A stretch of DNA of 64,000 nt from Mesostigma viride (lineage: Eukaryota > Streptophyta > Mesostigmatophyceae > Mesostigmatales > Mesostigmataceae). Below the pieces are notes generated by a model, which did not search any database, was not told where the DNA came from, and saw only the letters and a program-made list of their open reading frames with translations. The first letter of the stretch is position 1. Each line of letters starts with the position of its first letter. Positions 1 to 11,400 of the stretch are shown piece by piece. Both the position numbers and the translations under genes were made by a program. The stretch spans positions 1-64,000 of the forward strand of contig RPFO01000421.1 in assembly GCA_009746045.1 (NCBI GenBank), written 5' to 3'.

Positions 1-365
1 GAGGGGTCGCAGGGCCCCCCCCCGCCCTCCTCACAGCCGAAGACGCCATAGTCTGCGGGAATCCCCCCCGCTCCCCCGGCGCCCCCGCCCGCGCCCCCGC
101 ACCCACCTGGAGTTCCCCTCCCGGGCCCCCAGACAGCCCCCCCCCCCGCCCCCCCCCGCCCCCCACGCGAAAAAAAAAGCGAGAGAAACCCGTCTCGCAA
201 GATTCGCTCGAGTCGCTACGTAAAACAATAATGTCGCGAGACTCAAAGCCATTTAAAGATGCGAGCGGAATAGGAACGCGGCCATGCGAAGGACAGGCGT
301 CTACGAGTCCCCTGGGAAAAAGTCTCTGAGGACCCTGAAAAGACCGGGGAAAACTACGGAGATCC
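1..365. other. C-rich low-complexity flank with a copy of the right-hand flank
   Basis: Bases 1-180 are dominated by poly-C runs and I see no credible gene. Bases about 185-365 resemble about 20930-21195 in the same orientation, with the same word order (gagtcgctaacg, atgtcgcgaga, gaccctgaaaagacc-like, cggagatcc) but many one-base indels. The retroelement cluster therefore lies between two copies of the same flank sequence. What the flank belongs to is unknown. Confidence 0.5.
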
Positions 366-1517
366 CGCACATATATATATTCATGAGATGATTATAGTTT
401 ACCGGAGGTTGAGATAGGCATGCACATAAGGAAAAAAAACCCGCCTGAAGAACTGGGAAATAACCCTGAAGAAATTTAATAGTAATCTTGACCACAGACA
501 TCAAGGGATCACGCCAGCCGGCACAAGGTACAACTAACTATACATCACAAACTACACGCAAGCACACAGCGCCGCGGGGCCACCATGCAGCCCATGGGAA
601 GGAATCTGACCGCTATGGTCGCCGAACCAAAGATCGGCCCGCGGCTCGGGGGCGGCGGAAAAAATAACACAATCAGCCACGGTGCCGACGTGAGGGCGAG
701 TGACGACGCTGCCGCCAATACGAGGACCCACGTGCGGGGCCGACCACGGTGCGGTTGACCCTCGAGGTCGAGCGCTGGTTCTTCCGCGCTAGCAGCCCGT
801 GGGAAAAACCGCTGGTCTTTGGGCCCATGGCCCCGAACTCCTCAAGACAAAGGGATGAACCGGTGGGCCCCACATTGCCGTTTAGGAGGCAAACTGTGCG
901 CTCAGCCACAGCGAGCAGCAGCGCCGGCATCCACAGCCGCCCGGGAAGGAGGATTGGCGACCGGGGAAAGCGGCGAGCCACGGAACATCGAATATGAGCA
1001 TGAGGAGCGTGGTGGGCAACCCTGGCCCGGTCGTAGTCAAGCACCGGGTAATGTCGGGCTGGCGGTTGGTGGGTCAAGTAGTACGAGGCGGCCCCATATC
1101 CGCGTCCTCGCACTTAATGGGAGTGGGGGAAAGACCGACCGAACCATGGCACACACCACCCGGAGGAGAGCGGTTATGGAGATAGAGGAACCAGTTCTGG
1201 TTTCTGCTGGCCACCCATGCACGCGATGTAGTGCTGTCCAAGTAGTATCCAGAGCAAGCCCGCAGCTGCCGCAGGACGCACCCGCCGTGATGAGAGGTTG
1301 CGGGCAAAGAAGCTGGTGGCGGAGAGCGATGGCGTAAAGGCCGGAACCAGTGTGAACAAAGGCTCATGGGAGACGGCGCGCAGGAATGCGGACCCCACGC
1401 TCCCCTCAAGGGAAACGGAGTGAAGCCAAGCCTTCCCCTGATCGTTCAAGCATCGCATGCAGACCCATCCAGTCGGCACAGTCTGTAGTATACCCGCGTA
1501 GGTCTTTGTTGTTTAAC
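366..1517 (-). mobile_element. 5'-truncated X-type RLE non-LTR retrotransposon, copy 1
   Basis: This is the 3' end of element X on the minus strand. It aligns along its length with 3409-4487, including the 3' untranslated part and the C-terminal protein region with the CGSCG...H...C zinc motif. Its 3' end lies on a catatatatat tract at about 366, and its 5' end stops at another such tract at about 1517. Against the second X copy it is full of one-base insertions and deletions, so no frame stays open. The RLE clade call rests on the longer relatives at 3409-5385 and 13590-19016. Confidence 0.7.
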
Positions 1518-3408
1518 CACATATATATTAAAAATATAATTACTTTACAGCAGAGTGAAATCACTCAAACCAAGCAAACGCCCAGCTATAAACCTATTTA
1601 CAGAGCCATGTGTCAAAGCTCTATACTACGATAAGACCAATGGAAACGCCTAACGGGAGGAACCTAATAGCCCTGCTGCACCGCAAAATCAGCCCGCGTA
1701 CGGCGGAGCATGATGTCCGCAATGGCCCGAGTCAGCGCCACCGACAAGCGCTGACGCCAATATGACGTCAGTCCGTCGGCCGACCATGGGGCCCGCTGCC
1801 TCAGGTCCAGCCGGTCCTCCCGGAGCCGGCAACACTCCTTGAAGAAGGCGGAGGTCAGGGGCCCCATGGCCCAAACTCCTCCAGGACAAAGGGCACACCA
1901 CGATGGTGCCGACGTCGCCGTAGGCCAGGAGCTTGGCCCGCTCCGCCCGGTCCGCCGTGTAACCTGCCGTGGAGGGAGGCCCCAGCCACGTGGCTAAGAA
2001 GCCAAGGGCCGCAGCGCCACCGAAACGTCAATAAGCAGATGCCGGCCACCCCCCTCAAAGTTCCCAGCACCACGATGTCAGCGGGGTTGGGGGAATAGAA
2101 GGCAGCGCCATCCGCATCCTCGGACCGGATGTTCGCGTGGGGAAACCGACCGAATCATGGCGAGCACCACCGTCAGGAGGACAGTGTGCAAATACAAATA
2201 CCAATTCTGATTCTGTTGGCCCCCCATGCAGGCAAGGTAGTGAGTCCCGTGGATCCAGCGGCTGCCCACAGCTACCACAAGCCGCCGGCCGGAACAAGAG
2301 GCTGCGGGGCAAATAGCTGGTGCCGGAGCGCCACCGAGTAGTGGCTGGAGCCAAGGCGAATGGGGGGCCATGGGAAGAGCACGAAGGTACGCCGAGCCCA
2401 CACTCCGCAAGGAAAGCGAGAACAGCCACGCACGTCCCTGGGCGTTGTAGGTCCGCGAAAAGAGCAATCCAATCAGCCGTGTGCAGAATACCGCGTTAGG
2501 TTTCTGGTGTTTATCGATGACGCGAGCAGGGAATGCGGCGGGAGAATTGAACGGAGCGACCGAGGAGTGGTGCGCGAGGGAGGTGGCGCTGTACCGCCTG
2601 AGCGGCACGGACGGGGAGAACAGGCCTGCTGGATCTCAGGCATAGGCCTCCTGGATGGCGGTGACGAAGGGCAAAGGGCTGCTGGGGTCCAGGAGGTCAG
2701 GCGCTGCCGTTGCCAAAAGGGGCAGAGCCGGCAGCTTTCCGCCCACGACTGAGCGACGGAGCCCAAAAAGGCTGCTGGGCCAGCCGGGCCGGCACGAGTC
2801 AGACCGCAGCCACCCATCCGTGCAGGCAGGGAGGCAATGCGAATAGCTGTGGCGGGAGGTCGGGGGCCCGGGACCAGCTGCGCCAAGGCCGACTGGATGC
2901 GTTCGTCGTGCCCTCGGCGGCCAGCCGGACCTGAGACGGAAGAGCGCCCCGGAGCCAGTGAACGACGCGAGGGTGAGCGCAAAACCACAGAAGCAGACCC
3001 TTGGTCTGCGAATCATGAAGGCGCGCAATCAAGGGCAGTACCTCAGTGCGTGCCTCGAGGGCGGCCCAGAGCATCGATGACAAACGCGGGGTCGCCAACC
3101 GGAACGCCGAGGACATCCAACCCATGGGAGGCGCTCGTCCCGGCCCAAGAGCTGGGGCGGAAAGCCGGAGCAATCACCTTGGGGCGAGTACACCGCGCAC
3201 TTGGCAAGGGTCAACTGGAGGTTGATGTCGGCCACCGCGGTCTGCAGTGCCAGCAGAGCCGCGTGGTGTCCGGCACAGGGGCCAGCAGGTAGATATCATC
3301 CAAGTAGGCCTGACTAGCGCCGCGGGTGTGGCAGCATGGACCGCTTGGAGGCAACCCTGGAGGGGGGCGGCAAGTACAGGGGTCCCAGGGGGTCCCTTGC
3401 TGCCACAT
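1518..3408 (-). mobile_element. 5'-truncated Y-type RLE non-LTR retrotransposon
   Basis: This minus-strand segment is a copy of the 3' part of element Y, matching 17110-19016 reversed. It contains the RT motif B-C region, the zinc motif, the RPD endonuclease motif and the 3' tail. It begins at RT motif B (GTQQGDP) next to a catatatata tract and ends at an AT tract near 1520. Differences from the plus-strand Y copy are mostly single-base losses in runs (for example four C to three C), so the reading frame breaks repeatedly. Confidence 0.75.
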
Positions 3409-5385
3409 ATATATATTCATTGAGAATGATGATTACGGAGGTGAGATAGGCATGCAACATAAGGAAAAACCCGAGAACTGGGAGAATAACCCTGAAGAAA
3501 TTAATAGTAATCTGACACAGACATCCAAGGATCACGCCAGCGGCACAAGGTACAACTAACTATACATCACAAAACTACACGCAGCAACAGCGCTGCCGGC
3601 CCATGCACCATGCAGGCTTGGAAGGAATCTAGACCGCATGGGTCGCGACAAAGTCGGCCCGGGTGCGGCGGAATAACACATCAGCCACGGTGCGAGTGAG
3701 GGCGAGTGACAGACGCGCCGCCAATACGAGGACCACGTGCGGGCCGACACGGGGCGGTCCTGACCCTCGAGGTCGAGGCGGTCTTCACGGCGCTGGCAGC
3801 ACTCGTGGAAAAACTCCGCGTGTCTTGGGGCCCATGGCCCCGAACTCCTCAAGGACAAAGGGGATGACCCGGTGGGGCCCCACATTGCCGTAGGAGGCAA
3901 ATTGTCGCGCTCAGCCACAGCGGCAGCAGCGCCGGCTATCCACAGCCGCCCGGAGGATGGCGACCGGAAAGCGCCGAGCCACGGAGACATCGATGAGCAG
4001 GTGGCAACCCTGCCCGTTCGTAGTCAAGCACAGCGGTAATGTCGGGGCGGTGGTTGGGTGAGTAGAGGCGGCCCATCCGCGTCCTCGCACTTAATGGTGG
4101 AGTGGGGAAGGACCGGACCGAACCATGGCACACACCACCCGGAGGAGAGCGGTATGGAGATAGAGGAACCAGTTCTGGTTCTGCTGGCCACCCATGCACG
4201 CGATGTAGTGCGTCCCAGTAGTATCCAGAGCAAGCCCGCAGCTGCCGCAGGACGCACCCGCCGTGATGAGAGGTTGCGGGGCAAAGAGCTGGTGGCGGAG
4301 AGCGATGGCGTAAAGGGCCGGAACCAGTGTGAACAAAGGGCTCATGGGGAGGGCGCGCAGGAATGCGGACCCCACGCTCCCCTCAAGGGAAACGGAGTGA
4401 AGCCAAGCCTTCCCCTGATCGTTCAAGCTCGCATGCAGACCCATCCAGTCGGCACAGTGTAGTATACCCGCGTAGGTCTTTTGTTGTTTTTCATGAACGC
4501 AGGCAGGGAAGACACTAGGACTGACGACAGTGGACACGCCGGGCGTGCCCCGGGGCAGGCGACGGTGGACGGCCTGAGCGGGGCGGACGAGGTCGCAAGC
4601 CTGCTGGATCCGAGGTAAGAATCCTGCACAGCCTGCACAAAGGGAAAGGGGGATGGGGTGACCAAGTCGGGAATGGCGCTGACGGCGCTGGGGACCAACC
4701 GGCGGATCTCCGCCCAGGCCTGAGCAACAGAGCCAAGGAAGGCGGCGGGGGAGAGCGGGCGGCGCGGGTGAGCCCACACCCGCCCATGCGGCAGGGGAGG
4801 GTGGCCAAGCGCATGGAGTGAGCTGGCAGGCTAGGGCCGGGGAGGAGCACCTGCAAGGCGGCCTGAATGCGCTCGTCATGGCCTTCCGCGGCAAGCCGCA
4901 CCAGTGGGGGGGAGCGCCACGGAGCCAGTGAACCACCCGCGGGTGGGCGCAAAACCACAGGAGAAGCCCTTTGGTCTGGGGGTCCTTGAGGCGCGCCCAA
5001 GTCTCAAGGACATGGGTGCGCTGTTCCACGGTGGCCCGGAGCTCCTCTTCGACGTAGGCAGGGTCACCCACAGGGACGCCCAGGCACGAGAAACCGCGCG
5101 CCCGCGCCAATGCCCCCGGGATAGCCGCGGGGAAGCCAGAGCAGTCCCCCTGGGGCGAAAAGACTGCACACTTGGGGAGGGTGAGCCGAAGGTTGATGGC
5201 CGCCATGGCCACTTCAAGGGCAGCCAGGGCGGCAACCACAGCGTCGGCCGGGCCAAGGGCATGGATATCGTCCATGTAGGCGAGGAGCACGACATCCGGG
5301 TGCGCAGCGTGGACACCTTGGAGAGCCTTGTGCAGCGGGGCAGACAGGTAAAAGGGGCCGAGGGGGTCACCTTGCTACCACATAT
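3409..5385 (-). mobile_element. 5'-truncated X-type RLE non-LTR retrotransposon, copy 2
   Basis: This is the best copy of element X. The minus strand starts at RT motif B (QQGDPLGP), continues with AYMDD (motif C), then LTLPKCAVFSP and LGVPVGD. The C-terminal zinc motif CGSCG...THYIACMGG follows. The longest open stretch (5290-4091, 399 codons) is frame-shifted in its middle third, roughly residues 130-215, so it is not a working protein. X and Y clearly belong to one clade but differ in sequence and in their 3' tails. It is 5'-truncated at the same RT codon region as the neighbouring Y fragment. Confidence 0.8.
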
Positions 5386-5430
5386 ATATATAGCCTTTCT
5401 CAATCTATCATTCTCAATGAATATATATAC
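5386..5430 (+). mobile_element. AT tract with a tiny X-element 3' tail in plus orientation
   Basis: Bases 5386-5400 read atatatatagcctttct, a sequence also present at about 19007 and 19912. Bases 5401-5430 are nearly the reverse complement of 3411-3440, the X 3' terminus. This looks like an extremely 5'-truncated plus-strand X insertion of about 30 bp. Orientation of the elements flips here from minus to plus. Confidence 0.5.
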
Positions 5431-8400
5431 CATTCCGTGGCAGCTTGGCCCAGTTTGCTACCGGCTGGCACACGTTTTCAGTGAATTTTGGGCTCCAGAT
5501 TTAAATGCAACGTGCGGTTTGAGGCAGGGGAAAACATGCGTGGACGATAGGAATTATAGCACCGGCGGGCTTCAAAGTGCCGGACGGCAGGCGGTACCAC
5601 CATTCCGTGGCAGCTTGGCCCAGTTTGCTACCGGCTGGCACACGTTTTCAGTGAATTTTGGGCTCCAGATTTAAATGCAACGTGCGGTTTGAGGCAGGGG
5701 AAAACATGCGTGGACGATAGGAATTATAGCACCGGCGGGCTTCAAAGTGCCGGACGGCAGGCGGTACCACCATTCCGTGGCAGCTTGGCCCAGTTTGCTA
5801 CCGGCTGGCACACGTTTTCAGTGAATTTTGGGCTCCAGATTTAAATGCAACGTGCGGTTTGAGGCAGGGGAAAACATGCGTGGACGATAGGAATTATAGC
5901 ACCGGCGGGCTTCAAAGTGCCGGACGGCAGGCGGTACCACCATTCCGTGGCAGCTTGGCCCAGTTTGCTACCGGCTGGCACACGTTTTCAGTGAATTTTG
6001 GGCTCCAGATTTAAATGCAACGTGCGGTTTGAGGCAGGGGAAAACATGCGTGGACGATAGGAATTATAGCACCGGCGGGCTTCAAAGTGCCGGACGGCAG
6101 GCGGTACCACCATTCCGTGGCAGCTTGGCCCAGTTTGCTACCGGCTGGCACACGTTTTCAGTGAATTTTGGGCTCCAGATTTAAATGCAACGTGCGGTTT
6201 GAGGCAGGGGAAAACATGCGTGGACGATAGGAATTATAGCACCGGCGGGCTTCAAAGTGCCGGACGGCAGGCGGTACCACCATTCCGTGGCAGCTTGGCC
6301 CAGTTTGCTACCGGCTGGCACACGTTTTCAGTGAATTTTGGGCTCCAGATTTAAATGCAACGTGCGGTTTGAGGCAGGGGAAAACATGCGTGGACGATAG
6401 GAATTATAGCACCGGCGGGCTTCAAAGTGCCGGACGGCAGGCGGTACCACCATTCCGTGGCAGCTTGGCCCAGTTTGCTACCGGCTGGCACACGTTTTCA
6501 GTGAATTTTGGGCTCCAGATTTAAATGCAACGTGCGGTTTGAGGCAGGGGAAAACATGCGTGGACGATAGGAATTATAGCACCGGCGGGCTTCAAAGTGC
6601 CGGACGGCAGGCGGTACCACCATTCCGTGGCAGCTTGGCCCAGTTTGCTACCGGCTGGCACACGTTTTCAGTGAATTTTGGGCTCCAGATTTAAATGCAA
6701 CGTGCGGTTTGAGGCAGGGGAAAACATGCGTGGACGATAGGAATTATAGCACCGGCGGGCTTCAAAGTGCCGGACGGCAGGCGGTACCACCATTCCGTGG
6801 CAGCTTGGCCCAGTTTGCTACCGGCTGGCACACGTTTTCAGTGAATTTTGGGCTCCAGATTTAAATGCAACGTGCGGTTTGAGGCAGGGGAAAACATGCG
6901 TGGACGATAGGAATTATAGCACCGGCGGGCTTCAAAGTGCCGGACGGCAGGCGGTACCACCATTCCGTGGCAGCTTGGCCCAGTTTGCTACCGGCTGGCA
7001 CACGTTTTCAGTGAATTTTGGGCTCCAGATTTAAATGCAACGTGCGGTTTGAGGCAGGGGAAAACATGCGTGGACGATAGGAATTATAGCACCGGCGGGC
7101 TTCAAAGTGCCGGACGGCAGGCGGTACCACCATTCCGTGGCAGCTTGGCCCAGTTTGCTACCGGCTGGCACACGTTTTCAGTGAATTTTGGGCTCCAGAT
7201 TTAAATGCAACGTGCGGTTTGAGGCAGGGGAAAACATGCGTGGACGATAGGAATTATAGCACCGGCGGGCTTCAAAGTGCCGGACGGCAGGCGGTACCAC
7301 CATTCCGTGGCAGCTTGGCCCAGTTTGCTACCGGCTGGCACACGTTTTCAGTGAATTTTGGGCTCCAGATTTAAATGCAACGTGCGGTTTGAGGCAGGGG
7401 AAAACATGCGTGGACGATAGGAATTATAGCACCGGCGGGCTTCAAAGTGCCGGACGGCAGGCGGTACCACCATTCCGTGGCAGCTTGGCCCAGTTTGCTA
7501 CCGGCTGGCACACGTTTTCAGTGAATTTTGGGCTCCAGATTTAAATGCAACGTGCGGTTTGAGGCAGGGGAAAACATGCGTGGACGATAGGAATTATAGC
7601 ACCGGCGGGCTTCAAAGTGCCGGACGGCAGGCGGTACCACCATTCCGTGGCAGCTTGGCCCAGTTTGCTACCGGCTGGCACACGTTTTCAGTGAATTTTG
7701 GGCTCCAGATTTAAATGCAACGTGCGGTTTGAGGCAGGGGAAAACATGCGTGGACGATAGGAATTATAGCACCGGCGGGCTTCAAAGTGCCGGACGGCAG
7801 GCGGTACCACCATTCCGTGGCAGCTTGGCCCAGTTTGCTACCGGCTGGCACACGTTTTCAGTGAATTTTGGGCTCCAGATTTAAATGCAACGTGCGGTTT
7901 GAGGCAGGGGAAAACATGCGTGGACGATAGGAATTATAGCACCGGCGGGCTTCAAAGTGCCGGACGGCAGGCGGTACCACCATTCCGTGGCAGCTTGGCC
8001 CAGTTTGCTACCGGCTGGCACACGTTTTCAGTGAATTTTGGGCTCCAGATTTAAATGCAACGTGCGGTTTGAGGCAGGGGAAAACATGCGTGGACGATAG
8101 GAATTATAGCACCGGCGGGCTTCAAAGTGCCGGACGGCAGGCGGTACCACCATTCCGTGGCAGCTTGGCCCAGTTTGCTACCGGCTGGCACACGTTTTCA
8201 GTGAATTTTGGGCTCCAGATTTAAATGCAACGTGCGGTTTGAGGCAGGGGAAAACATGCGTGGACGATAGGAATTATAGCACCGGCGGGCTTCAAAGTGC
8301 CGGACGGCAGGCGGTACCACCATTCCGTGGCAGCTTGGCCCAGTTTGCTACCGGCTGGCACACGTTTTCAGTGAATTTTGGGCTCCAGATTTAAATGCAA

Positions 8401-11400
8401 CGTGCGGTTTGAGGCAGGGGAAAACATGCGTGGACGATAGGAATTATAGCACCGGCGGGCTTCAAAGTGCCGGACGGCAGGCGGTACCACCATTCCGTGG
8501 CAGCTTGGCCCAGTTTGCTACCGGCTGGCACACGTTTTCAGTGAATTTTGGGCTCCAGATTTAAATGCAACGTGCGGTTTGAGGCAGGGGAAAACATGCG
8601 TGGACGATAGGAATTATAGCACCGGCGGGCTTCAAAGTGCCGGACGGCAGGCGGTACCACCATTCCGTGGCAGCTTGGCCCAGTTTGCTACCGGCTGGCA
8701 CACGTTTTCAGTGAATTTTGGGCTCCAGATTTAAATGCAACGTGCGGTTTGAGGCAGGGGAAAACATGCGTGGACGATAGGAATTATAGCACCGGCGGGC
8801 TTCAAAGTGCCGGACGGCAGGCGGTACCACCATTCCGTGGCAGCTTGGCCCAGTTTGCTACCGGCTGGCACACGTTTTCAGTGAATTTTGGGCTCCAGAT
8901 TTAAATGCAACGTGCGGTTTGAGGCAGGGGAAAACATGCGTGGACGATAGGAATTATAGCACCGGCGGGCTTCAAAGTGCCGGACGGCAGGCGGTACCAC
9001 CATTCCGTGGCAGCTTGGCCCAGTTTGCTACCGGCTGGCACACGTTTTCAGTGAATTTTGGGCTCCAGATTTAAATGCAACGTGCGGTTTGAGGCAGGGG
9101 AAAACATGCGTGGACGATAGGAATTATAGCACCGGCGGGCTTCAAAGTGCCGGACGGCAGGCGGTACCACCATTCCGTGGCAGCTTGGCCCAGTTTGCTA
9201 CCGGCTGGCACACGTTTTCAGTGAATTTTGGGCTCCAGATTTAAATGCAACGTGCGGTTTGAGGCAGGGGAAAACATGCGTGGACGATAGGAATTATAGC
9301 ACCGGCGGGCTTCAAAGTGCCGGACGGCAGGCGGTACCACCATTCCGTGGCAGCTTGGCCCAGTTTGCTACCGGCTGGCACACGTTTTCAGTGAATTTTG
9401 GGCTCCAGATTTAAATGCAACGTGCGGTTTGAGGCAGGGGAAAACATGCGTGGACGATAGGAATTATAGCACCGGCGGGCTTCAAAGTGCCGGACGGCAG
9501 GCGGTACCACCATTCCGTGGCAGCTTGGCCCAGTTTGCTACCGGCTGGCACACGTTTTCAGTGAATTTTGGGCTCCAGATTTAAATGCAACGTGCGGTTT
9601 GAGGCAGGGGAAAACATGCGTGGACGATAGGAATTATAGCACCGGCGGGCTTCAAAGTGCCGGACGGCAGGCGGTACCACCATTCCGTGGCAGCTTGGCC
9701 CAGTTTGCTACCGGCTGGCACACGTTTTCAGTGAATTTTGGGCTCCAGATTTAAATGCAACGTGCGGTTTGAGGCAGGGGAAAACATGCGTGGACGATAG
9801 GAATTATAGCACCGGCGGGCTTCAAAGTGCCGGACGGCAGGCGGTACCACCATTCCGTGGCAGCTTGGCCCAGTTTGCTACCGGCTGGCACACGTTTTCA
9901 GTGAATTTTGGGCTCCAGATTTAAATGCAACGTGCGGTTTGAGGCAGGGGAAAACATGCGTGGACGATAGGAATTATAGCACCGGCGGGCTTCAAAGTGC
10001 CGGACGGCAGGCGGTACCACCATTCCGTGGCAGCTTGGCCCAGTTTGCTACCGGCTGGCACACGTTTTCAGTGAATTTTGGGCTCCAGATTTAAATGCAA
10101 CGTGCGGTTTGAGGCAGGGGAAAACATGCGTGGACGATAGGAATTATAGCACCGGCGGGCTTCAAAGTGCCGGACGGCAGGCGGTACCACCATTCCGTGG
10201 CAGCTTGGCCCAGTTTGCTACCGGCTGGCACACGTTTTCAGTGAATTTTGGGCTCCAGATTTAAATGCAACGTGCGGTTTGAGGCAGGGGAAAACATGCG
10301 TGGACGATAGGAATTATAGCACCGGCGGGCTTCAAAGTGCCGGACGGCAGGCGGTACCACCATTCCGTGGCAGCTTGGCCCAGTTTGCTACCGGCTGGCA
10401 CACGTTTTCAGTGAATTTTGGGCTCCAGATTTAAATGCAACGTGCGGTTTGAGGCAGGGGAAAACATGCGTGGACGATAGGAATTATAGCACCGGCGGGC
10501 TTCAAAGTGCCGGACGGCAGGCGGTACCACCATTCCGTGGCAGCTTGGCCCAGTTTGCTACCGGCTGGCACACGTTTTCAGTGAATTTTGGGCTCCAGAT
10601 TTAAATGCAACGTGCGGTTTGAGGCAGGGGAAAACATGCGTGGACGATAGGAATTATAGCACCGGCGGGCTTCAAAGTGCCGGACGGCAGGCGGTACCAC
10701 CATTCCGTGGCAGCTTGGCCCAGTTTGCTACCGGCTGGCACACGTTTTCAGTGAATTTTGGGCTCCAGATTTAAATGCAACGTGCGGTTTGAGGCAGGGG
10801 AAAACATGCGTGGACGATAGGAATTATAGCACCGGCGGGCTTCAAAGTGCCGGACGGCAGGCGGTACCACCATTCCGTGGCAGCTTGGCCCAGTTTGCTA
10901 CCGGCTGGCACACGTTTTCAGTGAATTTTGGGCTCCAGATTTAAATGCAACGTGCGGTTTGAGGCAGGGGAAAACATGCGTGGACGATAGGAATTATAGC
11001 ACCGGCGGGCTTCAAAGTGCCGGACGGCAGGCGGTACCACCATTCCGTGGCAGCTTGGCCCAGTTTGCTACCGGCTGGCACACGTTTTCAGTGAATTTTG
11101 GGCTCCAGATTTAAATGCAACGTGCGGTTTGAGGCAGGGGAAAACATGCGTGGACGATAGGAATTATAGCACCGGCGGGCTTCAAAGTGCCGGACGGCAG
11201 GCGGTACCACCATTCCGTGGCAGCTTGGCCCAGTTTGCTACCGGCTGGCACACGTTTTCAGTGAATTTTGGGCTCCAGATTTAAATGCAACGTGCGGTTT
11301 GAGGCAGGGGAAAACATGCGTGGACGATAGGAATTATAGCACCGGCGGGCTTCAAAGTGCCGGACGGCAGGCGGTACCACCATTCCGTGGCAGCTTGGCC

